Shown piece by piece: positions 20,480 to 28,615 of a stretch of 64,000 nt of DNA (position 1 is the stretch's first letter; every line of letters starts with the position of its first letter). The DNA is from Linyphia triangularis (lineage: Eukaryota > Arthropoda > Arachnida > Araneae > Linyphiidae): positions 14,845,501 through 14,909,500 of the forward strand of contig OZ021729.1 of assembly GCA_963978545.1 (NCBI GenBank), read 5' to 3'. Position numbers and translations under genes: made by a program. Under the pieces are notes generated by a model. It had not been told where the DNA came from. It was given only the letters and a program-made list of their open reading frames with translations, and did not search any database.

Positions 20480-21157
20480 CTAAGGTAGGTTATAACGTTT
20501 AATTAAAGTATTTGGTAACCGATTGGTTAATATTGAGTTTTTTCTCACAGAATCTATGCATATTTTTTGGAGAGTAGGAGGCGAGCAAGTTTTAAATTCA
20601 GTATTTAGTACACGTCTCAAATCCCCCTTGTAAAGATTAAGTGTTTCATAGTGTTGGAAACATTTGCTGTTTATAATTTTCGGCCAATAAGATGTTGTAA
20701 CTGATGAAATTCGTTTTTGGTATTTGTCATTTACATGTGCAGTTATAAAGAAATGTAAAGAAGAATTAATATTTGCAAACTTAATAAGGAGACGTTTAAC
20801 ATCCCAAATTGTTCCAGAATTTCTATAGTAATGTTCAGGACAATCGTCACGTTCAGTTATTAAATGGTATAAACAATAATTGTCGTTCCAACAGGCACGA
20901 CAGCTATAATCTCTTTTAACGTTAAATTCCATATTAATATTACTCAATAAACGATTACACGAATAGCAAAAATGTATTTTGAAATCTGTTTTATCCTTTG
21001 TGCGTCCATTTATACTCAAACTTGCATTATTATAAGGACGTAAAACAAACTGTTTCAGAAACTGTCGTACATGTTCTTTTGGAATATTTACCAGGTATGT
21101 TTCGTGATCTCTCCTATGATCCGTATAGTCTTTACGACCCCGATAAATGGAAATCAT
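20480..21157 (-). CDS. SOCS-box-like protein 2
   Basis: 225 residues, paralogue of the gene at 8,837. Conserved landmarks are MIS-YR at the start, FLKQFVLRPY, FCYSCNRL, a Gly-Thr-Ile/Val-x-x-V-x-RLLI stretch and the C terminus. The latter has TLQKICIDSV (195-204), a perfect BC box, and RLPNTLIKRY (213-222), a Cul5-box-like motif lacking the second proline. More cysteines and histidines are present in the middle (CRACWND, CPEHYY) than in protein 1, so the N-terminal domain may bind zinc. Likely a substrate receptor for an Elongin B/C-Cullin 5 ligase. The gene lies inside a cassette, with promoter P11 about 330 bases upstream. Confidence 0.65.
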   Translation of the reverse strand: MISIYRGRKDYTDHRRDHETYLVNIPKEHVRQFLKQFVLRPYNNASLSINGRTKDKTDFKIHFCYSCNRLLSNINMEFNVKRDYSCRACWNDNYCLYHLITERDDCPEHYYRNSGTIWDVKRLLIKFANINSSLHFFITAHVNDKYQKRISSVTTSYWPKIINSKCFQHYETLNLYKGDLRRVLNTEFKTCSPPTLQKICIDSVRKNSILTNRLPNTLIKRYNLP

Positions 21158-21456
21158 AACTATTGCCTCTTTTAAGCAACAGGAACGTGTCTCTATGATG
21201 AAGATGCTTATGAAACAGAGCTTCGAGAGCCTGTTTCAAACCCTTGTTGGACCTTCTTTATTACACTCCAAATCAAAAGTTGTATTATCAACGGCTCCCA
21301 ACATCCATTCAACCCGACACCAATATGCAGAGAGGAGCGAGCATAGACGTCCTTCCAACTCTGGGCACCGACTGAGCATTTGGGTCAGAGTCCTCTGTCA
21401 GTCGAAGGTCCCGGTGTCAACATTCAAAAGTTGCGTCGAAGGAGCAAGTTGAAAGA

Positions 21457-21900
<444 letters not shown>

Positions 21901-21960
21901 TAAAAAAATTTACAATGTTAAATTATTGTTCCTGGAGACATTTAATTTACATCACTTTAT

Positions 21961-22608
21961 TCACTCTTCCTTTACGTCGGTGCTGGGTAGGGTGTCCTCT
22001 TCTACAATCACCAACGGGTGTTCTGCCAAAGAGTCCTCTTCCATACCGGAAGATATCATCAATTTCCGTCCGTCGCCCGTATTCAAAAACACCTCGTGGG
22101 TTACCCATTTCACTCGTATGGAGAAATCGGTATACTCTTCGTTTGCCACCGGCACGCTGAAGGACTGGATCCTCTCGTAAAACTCCATTGTTTTCACAGT
22201 GAGATCAGCCACGACGGTTTGTACCGGTACGCCTTCCTCGTGCAACCACATCTCGGTGGCCCTATTCGGATTGGTATCCATCGAAACGTGGGGGACTTGT
22301 ACGAGGCCGTTGTGCCACACGGTCTCTATCCGCTCTGCCAGCACGTGACTTTTATTGAGCCGGGTACAGACTAAATGCATCATTTCTGGAAACGTGAGAA
22401 GCACCTGCTTGGGATACGAGCACGTTCCGGGAGGCGTGACTTGCGAGACGGTGCGTCGGGTGCCAAACTTGCGAGCAAATCCAGAGGGAGCTTTGTAAGC
22501 CATGCATCGACCCACGTCACTCGCTCTCCAATAGACTTGGGCGTCTTGGCCGATAAGACCTGTCAGAGTCATGGGATCGTTGTTGTAAATCTGGAGTTTG
22601 AACCACAT
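21961..22608 (-). CDS. BRO-N-like protein
   Basis: 215 residues. The N-terminal 110 residues resemble the BRO-N domain of baculovirus repeated ORFs: an opening beta-rich part, then YWRASDVGRCMAYKAPS (the W-x-A-x-DV-x-x-x-x-x-Y pattern), a basic stretch, and LTFPEMMHLVCTRLNKSH in place of the FI-E-GLY-LI helix. BRO proteins bind nucleic acids and are spread through large arthropod DNA viruses. The C-terminal half has no recognised domain and ends in an acidic tail. AATAAA overlaps the TGA stop (minus strand, 21,961-21,963). A local TATATATACG box lies near 22,690, and two P-type promoters lie further upstream, so the leader may be alternative. Confidence 0.5.
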   Translation of the reverse strand: MWFKLQIYNNDPMTLTGLIGQDAQVYWRASDVGRCMAYKAPSGFARKFGTRRTVSQVTPPGTCSYPKQVLLTFPEMMHLVCTRLNKSHVLAERIETVWHNGLVQVPHVSMDTNPNRATEMWLHEEGVPVQTVVADLTVKTMEFYERIQSFSVPVANEEYTDFSIRVKWVTHEVFLNTGDGRKLMISSGMEEDSLAEHPLVIVEEDTLPSTDVKEE

Positions 22609-22840
22609 GATGAAGATTTTTTGGCGGCAGGAATCTCGGAGCGGTTGGCAGTCGGGAAGAGTGTTTCCTCTTGACTGGGGTCGTATATATACCCTGTCTC
22701 GAGAAAGGTCGAGATGGGAAAAAAGTTTTTTTTTTATAGAAGAAGGGCGCTACTGGAAAACTATCTTGTACGGCAACAGGTACGATAGGTCTCGGTAGGA
22801 AGAAGCTTTAAATTCACGTCGGTATTGGAGAGCACGCAGA

Positions 22841-22904
22841 CGTCTTTCCAAGTCGGGGTCTGGGCACGGACTGAGTATCCCACAGGATTTGGGTTATATA
22901 TATA
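22841..22904 (-). promoter_or_regulatory. Core promoter P10 (minus strand)
   Basis: TATATATATAA from 22,904, TCAGTC with +1 A at 22,872, AGACG at 22,845-22,841 (+28 to +32). An A47 run at 22,915-22,961 is the upstream T tract on the minus strand. The BRO-like ATG lies about 265 bases downstream. Confidence 0.7.
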
Positions 22905-22914
22905 TCAGAAGAAG

Positions 22915-22961
<47 letters not shown>
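22915..22961. repeat. A47 tract upstream of promoter P10
   Basis: A single A run, without the opposite-base partner. On the minus strand it is a T tract ending 10 bases before the TATA box. The sequence beyond it (to 23,140) is a duplicate of the leader between P10 and the BRO-like gene, sharing CTCGAGA and GATGGGAAA. Confidence 0.85.
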
Positions 22962-22964
<3 letters not shown>

Positions 22965-23142
22965 ATGGGTTGTTTGAGAAACAATGTCTCGAGAAAGACT
23001 ACGATGGGAAATGTAACCCAGTTTTTATCGTAGAAGGGAATGTAGCTACTGGATAAGTATCTTGTAAAGTCCCGGCAATAAGTACGGCAGGTCTCGGCAG
23101 AATGAAGCTTGGAATCCACGTCGGCATTAGCAAGTATCTAGA

Positions 23143-23205
23143 CGTCCTTCCAAGTCGGGGTCTGATCACCGACTGAATACCCGCAGGATTTGGGTAGTAT
23201 ATATA
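23143..23205 (-). promoter_or_regulatory. Core promoter P9 (minus strand)
   Basis: TATATATAC from 23,205, TCAGTC with +1 A at 23,174, GGACG at 23,147-23,143. It lies upstream of P10 on the same strand, so the BRO-like gene has two stacked promoter-leader units. Confidence 0.7.
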
Positions 23206-23206
23206 G

Positions 23207-23310
<104 letters not shown>

Positions 23311-23375
23311 TATATATATAACCCAAATCCTATGGTATGATTCATTCCCATCCCAGATGTCAAGCCGGTCGGTCG
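23311..23375 (+). promoter_or_regulatory. Core promoter P8
   Basis: TATATATATAA from 23,311, TCATTC with +1 A at 23,344, GGTCG at 23,371-23,375, an exact RGWYV with T in the W position. It points into a satellite array with no gene. Confidence 0.65.
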
Positions 23376-23390
23376 CATGTTCCTCAGCTC

Positions 23391-23650
23391 CGGACTTTAA
23401 CTTTTCTCCGGTATCGAAAATTTTTCTAAGTGTTTGGGTCTGGACTTTAACTTTTCTCCGGTATCGAAAAATTTTCTAAGTGTTTGGGTCTGGACTTTAA
23501 CTTTTCTCTGACATCAAAAAATTTTTCTAAGTGTTTGGGTATGGACTTTAACTTTTCTCCGGTATCGAAATTTTTTCTAAGTATTTGAGTCTGGACTTTA
23601 ACTTTTCTCCGGTATCGAAAATTTTTCTAAGTGTTTGGGTCGGCAACCTG
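23391..23650. repeat. Five copies of a 50-bp satellite
   Basis: Units start GGACTTTAACTTTTC and include CGGTATCGAAAA and TAAGTGTTTGGGTC. The family is the reverse complement of the 51-bp units at 34,690-35,100. Confidence 0.8.
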
Positions 23651-23709
23651 TCCGTCGAAGGTTCCGGCATCAATATTTAAAAGTTGCATCGAAGGAGCAA
23701 GTTGAAAGA

Positions 23710-23773
23710 CGTCCGTCCAAGTCAGGGTATGGGCACTGACTGAGCCAATCTCACGATTCGGGTTCTATATATA
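23710..23773 (-). promoter_or_regulatory. Core promoter P13b (minus strand)
   Basis: TATATATAG from 23,773, TCAGTC with +1 A at 23,741, GGACG at 23,714-23,710. It is the minus half of a divergent pair with P13; 50 bases containing CACATGCGCAG separate the two TATA boxes. Confidence 0.7.
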
Positions 23774-23822
23774 CTTATCAACGCACATGCGCAGTTTGGT
23801 TGGTGCGTGGGGGGATATTGAG

Positions 23823-23885
23823 TATAAATACAACCGGTTCCTGCTGATGGCTCAGTCGGTGCCCGGACCCCGACCTGGACGGACC
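23823..23885 (+). promoter_or_regulatory. Core promoter P13
   Basis: TATAAATAC at 23,823, TCAGTC with +1 A at 23,854, GGACC at 23,881-23,885, CGACC at +18 to +22. It points into the 17-bp satellite; no gene follows before 25,434. Confidence 0.7.
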
Positions 23886-23969
23886 TCTCTCAGCTTGCTC
23901 CTACTGATGCTTGGACCCATGGTCGGACCCCCATGCTCGGACCCTTTGTCGGACCCCCCATGCCGGACG

Positions 23970-25195
23970 AATATTTTTTCAAAACTTAAAATTTTTCAAA
24001 ACTTGAAATTTTTTAAAACTTAAAATTTTTCAAAACTTAAAATTTTTTTAAAACTTAAAATTTTTCAAAACTTAAAATTTTTCAAAACTTAAAATTTTTC
24101 AAAACTTAAAATTTTTCAAAACTTAAAATTTTTTAAAACTTAAAATTTTTTAAAACTTAGAATTTTTTCAAAACTTAAAATTTTTCAAAACTTAAAATTT
24201 TTCAAAACTTAAAATTTTTCAAAACTTAAAATTTTTTCAAAACTTAAAATTTTTTCAAAACTTAAAATTTTTTCAAAACTTAAAATTTTTCAAAACTTAA
24301 AATTTTTCAAAACTTAAAATTTTTTCAAAACTTAAAATTTTTTCAAAACTTAAAATTTTTTCAAAACTTAAAATTTTTCAAAACTTAAAATTTTTCAAAA
24401 CTTAAAATTTTTCAAAACTTAAAATTTTTCAAAACTTAAAATTTTTTCAAAACTTAAAATTTTTCAAAACTTAAAATTTTTCAAAACTTAAAATTTTTCA
24501 AAACTTAAAATTTTTCAAAACTTAAAATTTTTCAAAACTTAAAATTTTTCAAAACTTAGAATTTTTTCAAAACTTAAAATTTTTCAAAACTTAGAATTTT
24601 TTCAAAACTTAAAATTTTTCAAAACTTAAATTTTTTCAAAACTTAAAATTTTTCAAAACTTAAAATTTTTCAAAACTTAAAATTTTTCAAAACTTAAAAT
24701 TTTTCAAAACTTAAAATTTTTCAAAACTTAAAATTTTTCAAAACTTAAAATTTTTCAAAACTTAAAATTTTTCAAAACTTAAAATTTTTCAAAACTTAAA
24801 ATTTTTCAAAACTTAAAATTTTTCAAAACTTAAAATTTTTTAAAACTTAAATTTTTCAAAACTTAAAATTTTTTAAAACTTAAATTTTTCAAAACTTAAA
24901 ATTTTTCAAAACTTAAAATTTTTCAAAACTTAAAATTTTTCAAAACTTAAAATTTTTCAAAACTTAAAATTTTTCAAAACTTAAAATTTTTTAAAACTTA
25001 AATTTTTCAAAACTTAAAATTTTTTAAAACTTAAATTTTTCAAAACTTAAAATTTTTCAAAACTTAAAATTTTTCAAAACTTAAAATTTTTCAAAACTTA
25101 AAATTTTTCAAAACTTAAAATTTTTCAAAACTTAAAATTTTTCAAAACTTAAAATTTTTCAAAACTTAAAATTTTTCAAAACTTAAAATTTTTCA

Positions 25196-25199
<4 letters not shown>
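23970..25199. repeat. 17-bp AT satellite, about 70 copies
   Basis: About 1.2 kb of the unit AAAACTTAAAATTTTTC with single-base length variants (16-18 bp). The same family, reverse-complemented and 18 bp long, lies at 34,367-34,688. It ends directly at the T61 tract of promoter P14. Confidence 0.9.

Positions 25200-25260
<61 letters not shown>
25200..25260. repeat. T61 tract
   Basis: Unpaired T run, 8 bases before the TATA box of promoter P14. Confidence 0.9.
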
Positions 25261-25261
<1 letters not shown>

Positions 25262-25268
25262 AATGGGA

Positions 25269-25332
25269 TATATATACAACCCTGGCCACGAGGGTAAACC
25301 ACTTGCTTCCCAGTGACCGACTCGAGCGGACG
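25269..25332 (+). promoter_or_regulatory. Core promoter P14 of the acidic repeat gene
   Basis: TATATATAC at 25,269, CCACTT with +1 A at 25,301 (TATA at -32), GGACG at 25,328-25,332. The initiator is diverged but the spacing is kept. The ATG at 25,434 gives a leader of about 133 bases. Confidence 0.7.
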
Positions 25333-25433
25333 TATCCTATTTCTTCTCAAGCCCGACGGTAACTTCCTCATTCCTGCTGCCTAGGGTACTCTAACCCTTT
25401 CCGAAAATATACCTCCCCGACACCAGCTACGCC

Positions 25434-26027
25434 ATGTCGAGTACCCATCTAGTGCCCCACAACACCGTGTCCTCTGCAGAAATGACGTTAGAAGATTATC
25501 ACAACATCATCGAATATCTGAACATGGTTGAGGAAGAACTGGAGAAGGCTTCTGCAGTTCAAAATCTATCTAGAGAGAAGTGGTCTTCCGATACAGAGGG
25601 TGACGATGAATGGTCTGATGATGAGGATTATTCCCCATCTAAAAGGAGGAGATTTGAAGAAGAACCGATCCTCTTTGAAGAGAAATCATTTGAAAAAGAA
25701 CCGATCCTCTTTGAAGAGAAATCCTTTGAAGAAGAACCAATCCTCTTTGAAGAGAAATCCTTTGAAGAAGAACCGATCCTCTTTGAAGAGAAATCCTTTG
25801 AAGAAGAACCGATCCTCTTTGAAAAGAAATCCTTTGAAGAAGAACCGATCCTCTTTGAAGAGGAATCCTTTGAAGAAGAACTGATCCTCTTTGAAGAGGA
25901 ATCCTTTGAAGAAGAACCGATCCTCTTTGAAGAGGAATCCTTTGAAGAAGAACCGATCCTCTTTGAAGAGGAACTCTTGGCGCTCTTTGAACAAGAATTC
26001 ATGACCTTCAACGAGGAAACCCAGTGA
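25434..26027 (+). CDS. Acidic repeat protein with nine 12-residue EEPILFEE units
   Basis: 197 residues. The N-terminal 70 residues include a helical part (LEDYHNIIEYLNMVEEELEKA) and an acidic patch (TEGDDEWSDDEDY), then a short basic cluster SPSKRRRF that could be a nuclear signal. Nine tandem units of about 12 residues follow (FEEEPILFEEKS type, about 72-180), ending LLALFEQEFMTFNEETQ. Regular alternation of acidic residues with Ile/Leu/Phe is typical of activation domains, so a transcription-linked role is plausible but inferred from composition. Opposite strand and third frame also stay open because the 36-bp unit is a multiple of three; those are shadows. AATAAATAAAA lies about 25 bases after the stop. 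Confidence 0.7.
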   Translation: MSSTHLVPHNTVSSAEMTLEDYHNIIEYLNMVEEELEKASAVQNLSREKWSSDTEGDDEWSDDEDYSPSKRRRFEEEPILFEEKSFEKEPILFEEKSFEEEPILFEEKSFEEEPILFEEKSFEEEPILFEKKSFEEEPILFEEESFEEELILFEEESFEEEPILFEEESFEEEPILFEEELLALFEQEFMTFNEETQ

Positions 26028-27035
26028 ACTTTCACAATTTTTAGTTTGTAATAAATAAAATTTATATTTTAACTGACTCTTGCATTTTTTTACTTAAACA
26101 TTCATCGTGGTAAGATACAATTTGACTTAGAGACCTCGTCGAGAACCACTTGAAAGTCGTATATCCATCAACTAGTTTTATAAAATTATATCTTGATTTT
26201 GGACATTGCTGTTGTGCAAGTTTACGGAATTTGGACCTTTTTGAAATAATATTTCCAATTGACGTAATTTTTTTAGACTATAGTTTCTTTTTTGCACTCT
26301 CAAGGCAATGTAAGCATACTAAGACGGAGCGCTTCCAGTAATCCAAATATAATTTGACAGGGAACACACGTACCTCCTCAACCTCTTTATTTACGTTAAA
26401 TATAAATTTTTACTCACCATTCAAACATTAAACGCTCCATGTAGTACTTAAAATTAAGTACTTTTAAGTTAGTTTTTTAACCCCTTTTCCCTGGGATAAA
26501 AATCCTAGGCTCCTTGACAAATTTTACCTCTCGTGGCCCATCGAGAGTGTTTCAATCAGTATATTTATGAAATCGATAGGGTACCTCCTCTTTATTGGTT
26601 CAAAAATATCAATTTTTACACATTACGTCGAACCCAAGCGTCACCAACATTACTTAAAAAAATTGAGTATTTCAGTTTGAAACCCCCGGCTCATTTTTGA
26701 GTTGGGCAGGCTGCCTAAGGAACAACTATTGTATCGTTACCCCCACCCTCGTGCTTCGTCCAGAGGATGCTTTGACCACGTTCCCGCACATCTTGGCCAA
26801 CCCCGTTTGTTGATCCATTCCATCCAGACCATTCGCAAAGAGTGGTACTTGACGTAGGGAAACCCGAGGTGGCAACTTTTAACCATTTCTGACCTTCGAC
26901 ACATCCCGTGAGACCTTGCTCAGAGCAAACCCCTTCTGGAAGAATGGTGTCTGTCCGTCCAGAGAGTAACCATTCGGGTAAAGTGAAAATCGACGTAGGG
27001 AATCGTGGGTCGCAGGAAATGATTGAATGAGGGTA
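26028..27035. other. Interval without a gene; host-like insertion
   Basis: No convincing ORF and no viral promoter. The stretch from about 26,740 to 27,030 has GTCCAGA, GACGTAGGGAA and GGAAGAATGGTG-type phrases occurring twice in diverged form, suggesting a repeated host element. It abuts the SINE below. Confidence 0.45.
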
Positions 27036-27040
27036 GGTTG

Positions 27041-27187
27041 GTTGTATTCAGATTATCTGGCGCCGTCACGCGCCGAAACATTTCGTCATTTAACAAACCA
27101 AGATACATTTACAAACACCCATGCCGGGACCCGCAACCTCGCGGTCTAGAAACCAGCACGCTAACCACTGTATCGTTTGGTCGGCTT
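27041..27187 (-). mobile_element. tRNA-derived SINE inserted in the viral block
   Basis: On the minus strand it has A-box-like sequence (GATACAGTGGTTAGCGTGC) and B-box GGTTGCGGGTCCCG, then CATGGGTGTTTGTAAATG, and it ends GATAATCTGAATACAAC. It closely matches the host copy at 38,108-38,271. Near-identical 16-base flanks (AATGAGGGTAGGTTG at 27,024 and AATGAGGGGAGGTTG at 27,189) look like a target-site duplication with one mismatch. Confidence 0.75.
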
Positions 27188-27194
27188 AAATGAG

Positions 27195-27660
27195 GGGAGG
27201 TTGAAACGAAACCAACCTTGTTCAGTCGAGAAATGAATGGGAAAACATATTTTTTAATGCAGAAAATTTAGAGAGTCTTTGTTTCGTCAGATTCCATGGA
27301 GAGTCAGAAACAGGTTCCAGAAACGTTTCTCGAGATGGTATTGTAGCAAGTACGCACCATGGGAGGAGGGTAGCGGGTCAAGGAAATGATGAGATAATAG
27401 GAATGAAGGACAAAAAAATCACTGAGAGTGGATAGTTTGGAACGAAACCAATCTTGGTCCAGTCGAAAAAGGGATTGGAAGAAGGTTTTTTTTAATGTCG
27501 AAACGAATTTTGATCATTTTTTTCAAATATTTCATGTTGAAACGCTTAAAATGATCAGTTTTCGTGGAGATAATGTCTCTGAAATAGGTTCCTGGAAGAT
27601 TTCCCAAAATAACCATGTATACCGGGTTAGGAGGGACCTGGCAGCGAGGTCTCGGAAATA
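27195..27660. repeat. Diverged direct duplication
   Basis: Two related segments of about 230 bp share GAACGAAACCAA, CAGTCGA, and ACAGGTTCCAGAA/ATAGGTTCCTGGAA. No gene is visible. Confidence 0.4.
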
Positions 27661-27847
27661 ATAAGAAAAAAGAAATGAAGAAATTTTTTTTAAATAACAA
27701 GAACCTAACGATCTGATATAAAACTGTTCATGTCCTTTTTACAACTCAAACTACAGATTAACCCCTGAATATTGAATTTTAACTCCTAGATATTATACTT
27801 TGAGTCTTTTTTTTTTAATTAAAAAAAAAGCATTTTGAAGAAGACGT

Positions 27848-27952
27848 CTATTCGTAAAAAAATTAAAAAAACAAAAAGATAAGGTCCAGAAACCGAGCGT
27901 AGCGAGGTTTCTGGACCTTATCTTTTTGTTTTTTTAATTTTTTTACGAATAG
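27848..27952. repeat. Long perfect inverted repeat
   Basis: Arms of about 47 bp (CTATTCGTAAAAAAATT on the left, its complement ending at 27,952) enclose the short GAGCGTAGCGAG loop. It could extrude a cruciform or be a small MITE. A microsatellite with AATAAAATAAT units follows to about 28,155. Confidence 0.75.
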
Positions 27953-28155
27953 ATAAAAATAATAAAATAATAAATAAAAATAATAAAATAATAAATAAAA
28001 ATAATAAAATAATAAATAAAAATAATAAAATAATAAATAAAAATAATAAAATAATAAATAAAAATAATAAAATAATAGATAAAAATAATAAAATAATAAA
28101 TAAAAAATAATAAAATAATATATAAAAATAATAAATAAATAAAAATAATAATTAA
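27953..28155. repeat. AATAAAATAAT-type microsatellite
   Basis: About eleven 18-bp copies of ATAAAAATAATAAAATAA with minor variants. Confidence 0.85.
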
Positions 28156-28229
28156 ATAAAATTTTAAGATTTGAAAAAATTTAAAGTTTTGAAAAATTTA
28201 AAGTTTTGAAAAATTTTAAGTTTTGAAAA

Positions 28230-28305
28230 AATTTACCTAATTACTATATTTTGGATCCCAAGAACTAGATTTCAAAACAGAACATTTTGAGATGAAAAGT
28301 AAAAT
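28230..28305. repeat. Repeat shared with host DNA
   Basis: ACCTAATTACTATATTTTGG through GATGAAAAGTAAAATA is nearly identical to 41,942-42,012 and 42,750-42,822 in the host part. It is one of two interspersed repeats joining the two halves of the window. Confidence 0.75.
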
Positions 28306-28352
28306 ATCTCGAAGAAATGTGTTCCTTTGAGATCGGGATAGTAAGCTGGGAT

Positions 28353-28354
<2 letters not shown>

Positions 28355-28406
<52 letters not shown>
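28355..28406. repeat. T52 tract
   Basis: Unpaired T run, 10 bases before the TATA box of promoter P15. Confidence 0.9.
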
Positions 28407-28416
28407 CATGAAGGGG

Positions 28417-28481
28417 TATATATACACCCCCAAATCTCGAGCTCGTCTCAGTTCCTGACCAGACGCCAACTGCGACGGACC
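28417..28481 (+). promoter_or_regulatory. Core promoter P15 of zinc-finger gene 1
   Basis: TATATATAC at 28,417, TCAGTT with +1 A at 28,450, GGACC at 28,477-28,481. The leader to the ATG at 28,616 is about 166 bases. Confidence 0.75.
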
Positions 28482-28615
28482 TCCGCTGCCGCTCCTTCCA
28501 TTCTTATACCGTACCTTTTCCCGGTGTGACCTTGTTGCGGGACCCCCTCTTGCGATAAATACCCCTCAACATTTATCCCTTTTCCAGTTTTGTCCTACGT
28601 GTTGCTCGTAGTAGT

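Noticed and set aside
23970..25199. CRISPR-like array
   Set aside because: The 17-bp units are contiguous with no unique spacers and the context is eukaryotic.
25528..26035. Alternative ORFs on both strands across the acidic repeat gene
   Set aside because: The 36-bp unit keeps every frame open; only the plus frame with promoter P14 has a non-repetitive N terminus and a proper start.
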